DNA of 64,000 nucleotides from Ryuthela nishihirai (taxonomy: Eukaryota > Arthropoda > Arachnida > Araneae > Heptathelidae): positions 18,083,404 through 18,147,403 of the forward strand of contig JAWZYU010000034.1 of assembly GCA_038380435.1 (NCBI GenBank), given 5' to 3'. The notes under the pieces were generated by a model. It made no database searches, was not told where the DNA came from, and was given only the letters and a program-made list of their open reading frames with translations. Each line of letters starts with the position of its first letter. Within the stretch, counting starts at the first letter, position 1. The translations under genes were made by a program, and so were the position numbers. Positions 10,424 through 22,165 of this stretch are shown piece after piece.

Positions 10424-12319
10424 AACATGGAACCTTCTAAGACGACGAAAAAAAACCCTGTTTGAAAAGAAATTTACGAGGAATTAGAAACTGAAGTTGC
10501 TTGCAAGTGCATGATTAGATCTAGAAATATTGAATATAAGAATACGTACAAAATAACCGACTGGAAAAAAGTAAAATTCATACCTACAGTTTCCTTTGGT
10601 TACAAGAACAACTCATGATATTGGAATTGTTATTGAAATATCGATTCGGAATATATAGAATTTAGAATGTTAGAATGGATATTTTATAACTCACAGAGCA
10701 ATGAAAGACATAAAAAAAACTCATTTGAAAAGGCGGCAGATGCAATTGAAACCTCCAGAATTAGTGCATTTATTCTCAACTTGAATCAAATCAATCTTAA
10801 AACAAGTTAGTTAATTAAAATTTAGTTTAAAGTTTGATATTTGAATTTCCTTTGCATACTTAGTAGTTGAGAGTTGTTTGTCTCAGCCTCATTTGGTGAG
10901 ATAATTTAAATATTTTTATCCACAGTTCGTGAATGATATTTGTACACTGTTTTAAACTTTCTGGTAGAAATAAATCAAGTCGTAAGAGAAAGCGATCCAA
11001 TGGAGTTTCAACCGAACGCAACATATTCGACAATGCCCTAGGAAGAGATTTTGGAATTAAAAGTAAAAGGTCTGTTCTTTTTATCGAATTAGGTAGAAGT
11101 GCTAGGCGAAAGCAAGCAGAATCTCAATGCTACAGAATCCATTCTAAGCTTAATTTAAATAGATTGACTGTTAGGACTATAACTTTACAAGAACTCTTTC
11201 TTTCATTTGTTTATTATTTTCAGAGGATAACAAATGGTACAATGAAGACATGTCAGCTAAAACCATTGAGAGAAAACCCAAAGGCACCATATTTAAAACG
11301 TATTGAAAATAAGGAAACAGCAGCATGCTTTGTATATGCAACAGGATTTGGAGCAATGCTAAGGAATTAAATCGAAATAGAACTGAACTTGGAACCAGAT
11401 CTCTGGCTGAAACCTAATTCTAAACCTAAATTCTAAGCACAAAACTGTGATCTGAATTATAGGCCCAGAGAGACCCGGATCTGGGAAAAGCAAGGAGAAC
11501 GCTGGCAATCGTAATGGAGGAGAAAAAATATTGCAACCAAAAGATGAATTACAACAATTGCTCAGCAAAGCGTGTATTTTGTATCACAAGTGTCACACCT
11601 GCTGTGAAGAATATAGCGGAGTCGCATCAAAAGCGCATTTAACTTACTCAAATTCAATTACACGCTCTCGGTAAAATAAAGAGAAAAATAACAATTTAGT
11701 GCGAGCATATTCAACAAATTCGACAATGAAAGGCTATTCCGCCCGACATTCCATTTAAAAAGTATCCCCCAGAGTGAGCTTGAGATGAGAAACGTGAATC
11801 TGCTCTTATCTGAGTCGGGCTCAGCTCCTATGTGTGTCTCTCACAGTGTGAGTAGCTCGGCGCGCTGAGTGGGATTTTGATGTTTAAAGATAGTATAGGG
11901 GAACCCTACTTAGAAGTTTATCACTATTTTTCCATTTTTACCTGAACCTGTTTAAAGATGAGTACTTTCGTACAACATGGATGCTAAAAGGAAGTCAACT
12001 ATTTTATTTGGTGCTCAACTGTAGAAATAGAGATCTGTTCTAACGCTGGGTGAAATAACTTGCTCTGATGGACTTACTGAGATGTAATGTATGTGAGTCT
12101 CCAATCTGGCACGTAAATATGGCCCCAACAAATCGAGCTTTCGTGCCATCACAATTGTTCGAGAGAGGGAAAATCGTCAAGTGCTCCATTAACTGCTAAT
12201 TGACGAGGGAATGGGACTGTAGCGAAGACTGAAATTGCATTAAAAATATGGCTGCGCGAGAAGAACGTAAACGTAAACGATGGCAACATTTCACGAAAAA
12301 AAGACAGCCTTTATTCGCT
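10424..12319. other. No gene recognised; one unsupported 145-codon ORF
   Basis: The longest open frame is on the plus strand at 10933-11370. It is Lys/Arg-rich near the start (KSSRKRKRS) and matches no family I know. A polypyrimidine tract and CAG just upstream (~10925) and a TTTTCAG near 11222 could be splice acceptors, but AT-rich DNA gives such signals by chance. There is no second copy in the window, and I would not call a gene. Confidence 0.4.
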
Positions 12320-12405
12320 GTTCAACTCTACCTCCATGGTTCAACTCTACCTCCATGGTTCAACTCTACCTCCATGGTTCAACTCTACCTCCATGGTTCA
12401 ACACT
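12320..12405. repeat. 19-bp minisatellite, 4.5 copies
   Basis: Units GTTCAACTCTACCTCCATG begin at 12320, 12339, 12358 and 12377, with a partial degenerate unit at 12396. The full copies are identical, indicating recent slippage or unequal exchange. Since 19 is not a multiple of three, the open frames across it have no selective meaning. Confidence 0.95.
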
Positions 12406-14624
12406 CCTTCCGAAGAGGGAGAGCCATCTGATGAGAAAGAATTTAAAACCAACCAAGATTGACTGAACAGTTTTAGGAACTGCTTCAACCTCAAAAACGT
12501 CGTTATTGATTTCATTCCTACGTCCTTCTCTCTTATGCAATAAAAAATATTGTGAAATTATATTTTGCATATGTAATTTTTATTATATGTCATTCATTAC
12601 TGTATGCTTTATGCATTTATACATATTACTGTACAGGGTTCTATATACAAAACCATGTATGCTGTACTTTATGGGAGATTTAAGGTATTTTCAAGGGTGA
12701 TTTTAAATATACGCTATTTTTGCATTTTCCCGCTTACATGAGAACCTAACCTTCGTGAAAGATGCGATTCCACTGTATGTCATATCTTTGCTTTGACAGT
12801 TCGTAAAGTGTGTTAATGAAACCTATTTACTTAAGTTCTGTTACAGTAGATTGAGCAGAGATTGACGTGATTAAAGTGGTGTTATACTAATGAAAGAGGT
12901 ACTTTGTAAGCATAGAAATCACTTAGTTATCTTTAAGATGAACTGTGGACCTTGAAGTAGTCCTTGAAGTGATAAGTCTCAAATAAGATGTTTTAAAATT
13001 TAAATCTTGTTGATCAGAATATGCCTAATGGAAATTTTGGAAGTTTTATTTTGTTAGATTAAAATTTATTATTTCATATTCATTTTTTCACATTTTAGTG
13101 AAAGTTGGTCCTCTAATAATTAGCCATCAGTATAGATAATCAATTTATCTATTAAGTGAATTTTCCAAATCTCACTTATTTCTTGTACTAATAATTGTTT
13201 TATCTATTAAAAAAGAATATTTATTATTTTTTGCTTAACTTGAACCCATTATCAAATATCGCCAAATAAACATTACTGAAAACTTCTAACCATATTAAAT
13301 ATATGTATATTACACGAATTTTTCAAGAAATTTAAGAAAGGCCATTAAAATGGAAAAATTTACACTGGAAAGGATTTCCCGTCGTATGTCTTCTCTATCC
13401 TCTTCTTTAATTTTTTTTCTGGAACGTGAATGAATCCTTTGCTTTAATTCCATGGTCCCAAGTGTTTTCCATTCAGGATCTATTTTGAATAAAATATTAC
13501 TTTCATTACATTTTGTGCAGATATTTTCGTTTGAAATACAATTCTAAGGGTTTTTCATTTTATATATCAGTTTATTGTAAATGCTGCATAGTTTTTCCAG
13601 CGAACGAACTAAGAATAATTTCTGCATCACTGGTGGCATGCTCACTCGTATGCAACGGCTGATCTATTATGTCGTAATAAAGTAACTGAATGCACTGGTC
13701 TTTGCAGCCTTTGACGATCTTCTCCCGTATGTCCTTTTCTTCTTGCAAGCGAGGACACAGTTCGAAGCAGAGAAGTATCGAGTCAACCCTTCCATCCGTG
13801 GAACCGAATAAAGATGATCTTTAAGTGCCGTCGATGGCGGGCAATGACGCTCGAAGTCCCCCTGCAAATGGATGAGTTAGTTTCGCAATCTGCTGCGTCG
13901 GCTGAAGTTTGGCGAACTGGTATTTCTGCAACTCTGTCAGTTTGCGAAGCCCTTGTATCTATCTCAGTCTTTCCCAAAGTCGATCAGGTGAAAAGGTCAG
14001 CGGAAGTCAGACGGGGCTCCAGGTCATCGTGACTTTGCATTCCCGAAACTTCGTGTTCGGAGTGGTTTTGAAATCAGTTTGTCGTTTATCATGCACCACT
14101 CACACTTACTAAATACAAAGAGTTCACTAGTGAAGAAGTGGTGCTTTTAATTTTTTTAAAAAGTTTGTTTTGTGTGTTTACTATTTGGAAAATTTTTTTC
14201 GCTGCCATTTCATTTCGTCAAATATTTGGCCATTCAATAAGTTAGAATTTGGCTCGGTTGTTTGGACTCGGAGCAACATTTTCTCTTTGCACACAATGAG
14301 CTAAAGGAGAAGTATCTGAAGGGTTGGGAGGGAAAGCCTCTTGTCAAGGCCTTCGCCAAGGATTCTTTCTCTCACCGCATGGATTAACGGAGGAAATCTC
14401 AACATAGGCACGGTCATTGAAACCTAGGAACATTAGGTCCTGTCGCTACCGACTTTGGCAACTTTCGCCCTGTAAGTTAGTAATGCCAAATTACATGGTC
14501 CGTGCAACTCGTAATAAACATTTAATAAGAAAACTCAAATGTAACTTGCGTCCAACTAAATATTTGAAGATTTCAATTGTTTTGCATAACAAACCTGTGA
14601 TTTCATTAATAAGTATAATATATT
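12406..14624. other. No gene recognised
   Basis: AT-rich 2.2 kb up to the 5' LTR. Short open frames around 13667-14112 on both strands overlap each other and show no domain. Nothing else supported. Confidence 0.5.
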
Positions 14625-15115
14625 TGTAACGGGCAGATGACCTTTAGCTCCTTCAAGCGCCAGGAAAAACCAAAGTATATTGCTGCCAGATGTGGGATGG
14701 TCCACAGGGGTCATCAATCTGCCCCCTTGGCAGTTAGCTATGACCAGCACTTTTTGCCCCTGTGTGGACAAAGGATTCCACGTGACTGAGTACTGGAGAG
14801 AAGGAGAGAGACTTGGGCTCCTTGACTTTCGTCGGTGAGCTTGCACAACGAAGGGACAGAGAGGCAGGCTCTGTCGCGGCGGCCATTGTTCGCCAATTTG
14901 TAGTCGAGTTGGAGGCCCTAGTGTAGGGTCGATGAAAATGTTTTGTAAATATGGTTATATTGTGAACAATAAATGTGTTGTACATATCTGTACAGTTTTC
15001 TGTTGATCCATGCGACCACACAGCTCGGCATATTCCTGATATCTACACTGCATTAGATACCTTTTAAAATAATGCTCGGGACCCACACGCCACTTCACCG
15101 GATTTATGATCTTCA
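14625..15115 (+). repeat. 5' LTR of Gmr1-like element (3' boundary approximate)
   Basis: Starts TGTAACGGGCAGATGACC at 14625. It contains a polyadenylation-like AATAAATGTGTTGTACATAT at ~14969 and continues ATGCGACCACACAGCTCGG. The minus-strand LTR ending at 24700 has the equivalents TGTAACGGTCAGATGATGCG, AATAAATGTGTTGTACATAT and ATGCGACCACCCAGCTCG in the same order, which supports the assignment. The leader then shares TTTATGATCTTCAC(G/A)AAAACACC, so the LTR-leader border lies between ~15080 and 15110. I could not fix a primer-binding site. Confidence 0.75.
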
Positions 15116-15444
15116 CGAAAACACCTTGTGACAGATTGATGTCATCCCTGAGCGACGAACATGAAGAGTGGTGTGATTTATTTTCAGCGTGTGTTGTCGT
15201 TTGAGGAGTCTCTGCGAGAACATCTGTTTAGTGAATTCCAATTGCCGTGAATTTGTTCTTGCTTGTGCTATTGCGTTAGTGCATTATGTCCCACTACAAC
15301 ACATGGTTAAGTGCGTGCTCCGTCGGATCATAGCGCGGAGAGTTCACTACAAACGCTTCACGAACGAGACATGGAGTTAGTTTCTGGGGTAGAGAGAGGA
15401 GGGAAAGCCGAAGATAGGCACTAGCCTGAGAGTCGAAAGGTCGG

Positions 15445-16362
15445 ATGCCCCGAAGGAGCAGCGCGATCCGAACCCTGCGACAATTTGGAGACAATGCGCA
15501 TGGAAGTGGGCTGCGCGAAATTGAGCCGGATGAAAAGAGATATTTGCGCGAAGTTGAAGCTGATGAACAGCGTGAAATTCGTAAACCTGATGAGAGGCGT
15601 GAAATTCGAGAATTCGAACTTCGAAAATTGCAGATGCAGGTAAAGACGGGAGGATCGCGTGGTGAGACGTACGACAGAACCGACTCATCCTGGTCTCTTC
15701 CGAATGGACCTGATACCGTTTGCAAGCGCGGAGAAGAGTTGTCTAGATGGGCATCCGTTCTGCGGCCAGTTATTGGGAATCCGCCGGACAGCCTCTATGA
15801 CATGCCACTGTTTTTTAAAACTAATGAGGCAGCATTTAGAGCGCAGGGGGTACCACGTGATCATCAGGGTGCAGTACTTCTGCCTATGTTTCGGGAAAAA
15901 CTTGGCGGATTGCTGGTTGATGATACTGAGCATAATGATAGGCTCAAGACATACTATATATACTGGACAGATGCAAGGTGTCGGCTATTGAGCTAAGTAA
16001 AGGTTTGATATTGTCAGAAAATTGCAGTCTGATACCTGGGATCAGTTTGGGGAACATATCCGTGATTTGTGGAGTCGCTATATAGATAGCCACAAAGTGA
16101 CAGACTTGGAAGGATTAAAGACCGATTGGCTTGGGCCCGGAGAATTGGTGCAGGCAATTCTCCATCATTTGGCTAGCACACGGCCAGGTAGCAGAAGGCC
16201 GGAATCGGATCAGAAAGCGATGCGATGTGTTTCACCACCCAAATGTGATCTTAGGTAGGAGCCCAGAGATGCAAATTAGCTAGAGAAGCTAGGGAATGCA
16301 AGGTAAAAGGGTTGTTCTGAGTGTGGGTCCATGTACCACTTCAAAAAGGACTACAACCGTCT
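15445..16362 (+). pseudogene. gag-like region with decayed zinc knuckle
   Basis: Gag would package element RNA into particles. The first frame (15445-15996, 183 codons) has a charged N-terminal part rich in Arg and Glu. It is followed by a capsid-like segment (LFFKTNEAAF, GVPRDHQGAVLLP, MFREKLGGLL). After a frameshift, 16022-16258 continues with SDTWDQFGEHIRDLWSRY and VTDLEGL, typical of Gypsy gag. Around 16312 a CSECG..H..DY stretch resembles a CX2CX4HX4C zinc knuckle whose last Cys is Tyr. No intact product. Confidence 0.65.
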
Positions 16363-17150
16363 TAAAAAAATACAGCTTAGAGCCAATACACGCCACGTTA
16401 CCAAAGAAATAGAGGATGGGGTACGGGCGTATGACAACACTGTGTGCGCGAGGGTATCGGCTGGCGTTATTCAGCAGGCCTCAGAGAAGCCTCTTGACAA
16501 ACGACAGACAGCAGCTGTGCATCTGAGCGAGTTGCATCGCGCCGAAAATTGCATTAATGCAGCTCTTGATTCCAGCTCAGAGATTTCTGTTTTCCAAAAG
16601 AGATATATCCCGTGCGATTCTTGAAGCCTTCGGGCAGAATCGTGCTCAAAGGGGCTTTTGGAGAAAAAGTGGAAGCAGAATTAGTTAATGTACCTCTGAG
16701 GCGTATGGCAGCGAGTATCAATGGCGCGATTTATCCCGAATTGGAATCGCTATTCGCTGTAACGGAAAGGCTCGTGGCACCTGCATTAAAAAATGAGGAA
16801 AAGTTTAGAAATTTAGGTCTTTGCTATCCAACCGAGCGAACGGAAGCTGCAGCAGATTTGTAGTTAGAAAATCCGAACATGACGTCATCAACGGTTAGGC
16901 GGCCAATCCCATGAACAGTTGACGACAATATTGCGACCTTGAATGCTGCCAAAGTAGCACGAAGGACCGACGTTTCTTTGAAAGATGCTCTACGGGAGGA
17001 GAGTCCAGCCGCAAGCTCTGAGAGCGAGGATACGTGCTTGAGCGCTGATACTCTCGTTCCTGCCTTGCCGGGCGCTGGCCTGAGCGGTGGCACGGCAGAG
17101 AGTTCAGAGCTCAGCAGAATGCAGATCAGTTGCTTTCAGAGTGCTGGGTG
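16363..17150 (+). pseudogene. Aspartic protease-like region and linker
   Basis: The segment INAALDSSSEISVFQ (~16551-16595) resembles the retropepsin active site (consensus D-S/T-G); the Gly is Ser here. It is followed after a frameshift by GRIVLKGAFGEKVEAELVNV, like the flap and core strand of retroviral-type proteases, and by LFAVTERLVAPAL. A separate 70-codon frame (16939-17151) covers the linker toward integrase. The protease would release gag and pol parts; this copy is inactive. Confidence 0.55.
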
Positions 17151-18330
17151 AAAGGAAAAAACTGAAGAGAAGGATTTATCATCCAAGAGGGGTTATTGTG
17201 TCATATGGGACAGGGAATTGATGGGAAATATTTGCAACTAGTGTTGCCGGTTGATAGGAGGGAAGACGTTTTGAAATTTGCCCATTCAAGTGTATGGGGA
17301 ACCAATCTTTGTGCAGAGAAAACTGCGAAACGCATCTCATTGCCATTTTTTTGATCAGAGATGTCAAACGATACTGCAGGGCACGTACAGGATGCCAATT
17401 GAGATGCAATTGGCGCCAAGGTGACAAAACTGTTATTGAGCCAATAACGCGGCCTGCATTGTCTTTCCAGGTGGTGGGGATCGATGGGGCAGCGCCTTTC
17501 CATCCTCCAAGCAAGTATATTTTGTCAATTGTAGATGATCAAACTAGATGGCCAGGGGCAGTGTGCCTGAAGTCGTTGACTGATCGCGCTACTTGCGAAG
17601 TATTTTCAGCGATTGACGTACCTGAGACAGTAGTTTCTGATCAGGATCGTAATATTATAGCAGAGTTAACAAGAGAACTGTAGACTAGGTTAGGGGCAGC
17701 CCCGAGATTTTCCCTCCCAATGCACCCTGAAGCTAATGGATTGGTTGAAAGGTGGCAACGCACCATGAAGGGGATGCTTCATCATGTGGTACGTGACATC
17801 CAGGTGAATGGGATCGCATTTTGTCGTATTTGCTATGGACATACCGAGAGGGACCTAATGCTGCCGCGTCGCCATTTGAACTGCTGTACGGGAGATCGCC
17901 AAGGGGCCCGCTTGCAATTTTGAAGGATACTTGGGCAGGGGAAAGGTATGTGCCATCCACTTTGTCTAAGCCAGCAGCACAGTACCTGCAGGAGTTGAAA
18001 GTGCGTATGGAGCTAGCGGCTGAACAGGCAGAGCTAGTGGCTGCTACACAGCAGAGCTAGTGTCTGCTACACAGCAGCACTAGTATGCAGATTATGCAAA
18101 CAGAGGTGCAAAGCAGCAGCAGCTCAAGGAGTTGCTGACCCCTGATTCCACTAATAAGCTTTATGCTGGTTGGTTGGGGCCCTTCCAGATTGTGGGAAAG
18201 ATATCGGAAAATGCATATAGAGTGAGACTGCCGGATGGGGAAATCAAACCCGTGCATAGAAATCGGACTCGAGAATTCACTGCTCAGGTCTCCCGCACTG
18301 GCGTGATATTTGATGAAGATCATGTGTTTG
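17151..18330 (+). pseudogene. Integrase with GPY/F module, upstream of RT
   Basis: Integrase joins element cDNA to host DNA. Visible pieces, in order: a decayed Cys/His-rich region before 17400; core Asp in FQVVGIDGAAPFHPPSKYIL (~17467) with IVDDQTRWPGAV; a second Asp in VVSDQDRNI (~17632); and the Glu of HPEANGLVERWQRTMKGML (~17723). Next comes ELLYGRSPRGPL and then a GPY/F-like segment GPFQIVGKISENAYRVRLPD (~18178) with HRNR. An internal near-duplicate (AELVAATQQS / GCTACACAGCAG repeated at 18045-18080) and several stops disrupt it. Its position before RT is the notable feature. Confidence 0.8.
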
Positions 18331-18399
18331 GAGATTTGCTCGACAGTCCAGGAAAGGTGAGAGGTAATTTAAATCAACGCATTGAAGGGAGCACAAGAA

Positions 18400-19075
18400 C
18401 GACATTTAAGGGGGTGCAGAGAAGACAGCTTACGTCGCTGCTGCACAAGTACTCTGACACCAGTTCAGAAAACTTAAGTTCGCACGGTGTCAACCGCATA
18501 TAATCAAGCTAACTGCACCGCCTGCAAGTAAGAAGGCATATCCCTATAGAATTCCTATAGCCCTGAGAGAGGAAGTTGACAGGCAAGTGAACGAATTGCT
18601 CGAATTAGGTTTAATTAAGACTTCCACCTAGTGGTATGTGTGGCGAAAAAGAATGCTACGGTCAGGTTATGTGTAGACTGTCGCAGTCTCAATGCCATTA
18701 CAGAGACTAATGCATTTCCTATGGCGAAACCTGATGAGTTACCGTATCAAGTGGGGAGGGCTCGTTACATCACAACATTGGATATGCTGAGGGGCTATTG
18801 GCAAATTCCTCTTAGCTCCTGTAGTAAAGGGTATACTGCTTTTGTGGGCAACATCAATGGGAAGTTTTGCCATTTCGTTTGAAAAACTCAGCAGCATGTT
18901 ATCAGAAAGAGATAAATGGTATATTAACACCTCACCAAGGTTACTCATCTGCATATCTGGATGATGTGGCAATTTATTCCAGTAGATGGGAGGAACACCT
19001 GAAGCACCTGGAGGCAGTTTTAGGTAGCATTGCAGATAAACAGTTCACTGTGAATCTGGATAAATGTATCTAGGG
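18400..19075 (+). pseudogene. Gypsy-type reverse transcriptase fragment
   Basis: Begins RRQLTSLLHKYSDTSSEN. A segment reading EVDRQVNELLELGLI lies at ~18570, then RLCVDCRSLNAIT (~18667), ITTLDMLRGYWQIPL (motif A, ~18770), PFRLKNSAACYQ (motif B, ~18868) and AYLDDVAIYS (catalytic Y-x-D-D, ~18948). It ends HLKHLEAVLGSIADKQFTVN. The YLDD and DMLRGYWQIPL motifs place it with Ty3/Gypsy-type RTs, not Copia. Frameshifts near 18630 and 18880, and a TAG at 19071, inactivate it. Confidence 0.85.
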
Positions 19076-19826
19076 GAGGAGCGAGACGCGATACCTAGGA
19101 CACATTGTTGGCTCAGGAAGGCCCCGTCCAGATCCAGGGAAGCTTGCGGCAGTCAAGAATATGACTGTTCCCAATACGAAGAAAGGGATGAAAAACGCAT
19201 TAGGACTATTTGGGTACTATCGAGAGTATATGGATAAATATGCCGACACAGCCAGGCCATTGACTGAACTGACACGGAAGAGGGCACCGGACAAACTGGT
19301 GTGGACAGAGGAGGCCGACAATGCATTTACAGCATTAAAAAAGGGACTCTGCAAGGCTGCAGGAGGGACAACGCCTAATCCTAGCAAACCCTTCATCTTG
19401 CAAACGGACGCATCTGCTGGGGCTGTGGGTGCATGTCTCTCCCAGGTGGACGAACAGGGACAGGAACAGCCCATCGCCTTTGCCACTAAAAAACTCAATG
19501 AAACGCAGCAACGTTGGGCCACCATTGAGATGGAAGCCTATGTGATAGTGTGGCCTTTGGGCAGGTATTCTACCTGGTTGTATGGATCCCGGGTCAAGAT
19601 CTACTCAGACCACAACCCCTGGAGCTTCCTGACATCAGCCGCTCCAACCAGCAGCAAACTGCAAAGATGGGCACTTGCGATTGCACAGTACAATGCCAGT
19701 GTATATTACAAGCGGTGGTTTCTCCATCAAAGGCCCTCTAGGGTCGAGTATCTATCAGGTGATCTGCAGACGATTCCCTGCCTGCTACTCGTATTCCTAA
19801 TAATGCTAGTTACATTTCGTTGCTGA
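19076..19826 (+). pseudogene. RT connection and RNase H domain
   Basis: The frame from 19161 (221 codons) contains the thumb/connection region LFGYYREYMDKYADTARPLT, then RNase H with FILQTDASAGAVGACLSQ (Asp, ~19394), IAFATKKLNETQQRWATIEM (Glu, ~19474), YSDHNPWSFL (Asp, ~19599) and LQRWALAIAQYNASVYYK. It ends at 19826 without a chromodomain or second integrase, so the pol gene finishes with RNase H. The longest surviving open piece of the element. Confidence 0.85.
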
Positions 19827-21603
19827 TTGATTTCAGCACACGAAAAGCAACTCCGTGCTCTATGCTTTGGGGACATTCATGCTGATATGTGTCAACATAT
19901 GGTGTGATGGCGGTCTCAGCATGCTCACCTATGGAATGGTGAGGCAATTGTTGATATTTGGAGTTGAGGTTGAGGTGTCTTTAATGTTGAGGTGGCTTTA
20001 TGTCAGCCCCTAATTTAAGAATCAGTTCTCAATTGGCTTATTTTGAACTCTTTACATTCCATTGAATGCTAGTTTTGCAGGACCAAGGCTGTGGGTAAAT
20101 GACTTATCCAAACACAATAACAATGCTGTTCACTGTTGAATTTTAGGTTTAAAATCCGCCATTGGCCACCCAATATGGAAGTGGGGTCTGCAGCGTTCTG
20201 CTGAACTCGTATCGGGGCTCAAGTTTCAGAACCTCTCTCAATAGTGCGAAAAATTCTCTCTTCAACATATGTAACAGAACAAACGACCATACTCGGCAGT
20301 CGCAGTGCCAACGCGAGACCATTGAGCCATCGAGAAGGCAAAAATTTTTTAGATTTTATTCGCATCTGTTGAGATGGTAGAGGTATTGTTCTGGCCTCTC
20401 TCTAGGATGAGGAAGTGTAATTGGTGATGCTCAAGCATCTCGAGTTCTCACTCGTTGACGTGGTTTTTGAAGAGTTTAGCAGCAGTGGTTCTTTTGTCAC
20501 CCATCATCACTTTAGTTATTTAACAAGAAAGCATTATACTAATTAAATAAGCAAATTTAAGCTAATACATTACCCCCCCCCCCAAAGTTTGGCAGGAATC
20601 GAAATGAATTATTCCTCGAGATTATTTCTCCATTGACAATTTGTTCCTTCCAATTTATAGCAATGAGAAAAAAATTCAGAAAATGATCTTTCTAGCGTTG
20701 TCAGATCCCAATGACCGCAAAGCCATTCGGAGTTATGTAATGAAAAATGTAGTGTTTATATTGTTTTGCCTTAAAATGAATTTTTTGCTAACGCTCTTTC
20801 AAAAAACTGTTAGTGTTGATAATTTTATAAAGAGTAAAAATAACGTTTGCGTAAATTTCAAGTGTTGGAAAATCCTCCATACCAAGAAATTCATTACAAC
20901 ATAATTTTATAAATTAGGTCCCTTCCGTTTCATTTTAAAGGTTTTTATTGCGTCTTCTTCTTCTAGTACTTTATTTTTTGAGATAATTCAAAATAACCGT
21001 AGGTTTTCCGTAAAAATTATGTTTATCATTCTCATCAGAGTTCGCAGTATGGCTGTAAAAACAAATAGCGTTCAGTATTTAATCAATGTTTAAATTTAGC
21101 TGTGAAAAATATATGTAAAATACGTGAAAAATAATGTATGTAAAATATAATGTGTTCAAATTCTAGGAGAGCATCACTGCGATTTCTGATAAGAAGCAAA
21201 CCTACCCCACGAAAGGGTTCTAGAAAGTGAAATTGAAAATAACCTTTTTCTTTCTAGTTCGGTATGTCTGTTATAATATTGGAATTTTTACATGAGACAT
21301 AATCAAATGAATAATCTCTCATTTCAGGTACCTGTGGAAGAAAGTAGCAGAATGTTTAACGAAAGTAGGTTAATGAGAGAGGGAGAACCAACGATATCAA
21401 CGAAGTCAGTAGGCAAAACATTCATCTCCATCAGAGCTGAAGGTTTAAGCCAACAATACCCATAAAAACTTCGACGTCAGCAGCGTATCCGGAAAATTCT
21501 AACAAGAGGAGGTAAACATGTTTAAGGAGGACATATTGGAGTTTCCGCATTGCTTATGTCTCTGGTTTTTAAGGGGACTGCCTTAGAAAATAGATGCTAT
21601 TCA
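19827..21603. other. No gene recognised; 3' LTR not found
   Basis: The area where the 3' LTR should lie shows no TGTAACGG start or shared LTR segments. A tRNA-like A-box sequence (TGGCTCAATGG on the minus strand, near 20320) suggests a decayed SINE head but has no good B box. A run of C occurs near 20575. No coding region supported. Confidence 0.5.
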
Positions 21604-21701
21604 AGCTCTCAAAGGGAGGGAATTATAATGCCAAGAGCTCTCAAAGGGAGGGGAATTATAATGCCAAGAGCTCTCAAAGGGAGGGGAATTATAATGCCAA
21701 G
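21604..21701. repeat. 32/33-bp tandem repeat, 3 copies
   Basis: AGCTCTCAAAGGGAGGGGAA-type units begin at 21604, 21636 and 21669. The first is one G shorter. Each contains ATTATAATGCC. Confidence 0.95.
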
Positions 21702-21756
21702 AGATCTCTCCATTGGGTACGCCATGTCAGGCAACATTTTCGCAGTGTGGTGTGAT

Positions 21757-21860
21757 TTGTCCGATGGAAATGTATTCGATGGAAATGTATTCGATGGGAA
21801 TTTCTTCGACGGAATTTTGTTCGACAGAAATTTGTTCGAAACTGAAATTTGTTCGACCCA
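21757..21860. repeat. 15-bp degenerate tandem repeat
   Basis: About seven units of TTCGATGGAAATGTA progressively degenerate toward TTCGACAGAAATTTG. The 15-bp unit keeps one reading frame open (FDGNV-like peptides), which explains the 109-codon frame here without requiring a gene. Confidence 0.9.
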
Positions 21861-21949
21861 CATTTTGTCGAAATTTTGAGAATTGAGATATTTCGAGAGG
21901 CAGCTAGAGGCGTACTCCTCGATAAGTCTCTTTTGGTTTTTTACTGAGG

Positions 21950-22165
21950 AACATCGCAGGGAGAGGAGAAGCGACCGAAGAAAAGGCTCAGGTTCAGATT
22001 AGGCAGAATGTCACAAGGTGTTTTTGTGAAGATCATAAATTCGTTGAACCACCGGTGGTGCCGAGTATTTACATCGAAAAGTACCTAATATGTTCTACTA
22101 AAGATTGTCAGGATATTTGGCGAGCTGGGTGGTCGCATAAATTGTCAACAGATTGTACGATATGT
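21950..22165 (-). repeat. LTR 3' end and leader of a second Gmr1-like element, minus strand
   Basis: In reverse complement this matches the LTR end and leader of the element at 14.6 kb. Shared pieces are AATAAATGTGTTGTACATAT, ATGCGACCAC(A/C)CAGCTCG, CTCGG(G/C)AC and TTTATGATCTTCAC(G/A)AAAACACC followed by TTGTGACA. The leader then runs out near 21950 without recognisable gag, so only the LTR and ~100 bases of leader survive. Confidence 0.75.

Larger units (their letters stand above)
14625..19826 (+). mobile_element. Degenerate Gypsy-type LTR retrotransposon with IN upstream of RT (Gmr1-like)
   Basis: Order on the plus strand: 5' LTR, gag, protease, integrase with GPY/F module, reverse transcriptase, RNase H. 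Ordinary Ty3/Gypsy elements have IN after RNase H; integrase-first with a Gypsy-type RT is the arrangement described for Gmr1-like elements. The coding region ends with RNase H at ~19.8 kb. I find no TGTAACGG-type 3' LTR between 19.83 and 20.6 kb, so the element is truncated or rearranged there. Frameshifts and stops interrupt every domain. Confidence 0.8.

Noticed and set aside
10933..11370. 145-codon host exon
   Set aside because: No recognised domain, no partner exons, and splice-like signals are expected by chance in AT-rich DNA.
15294..15725. 143-codon minus-strand ORF (Ser/Arg-rich)
   Set aside because: Antisense of the gag frame, whose charged codons leave the opposite strand open.
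19827..20600. 3' LTR of the integrase-first element
   Set aside because: No TGTAACGG start, AATAAATGTG block or other LTR segment is present.
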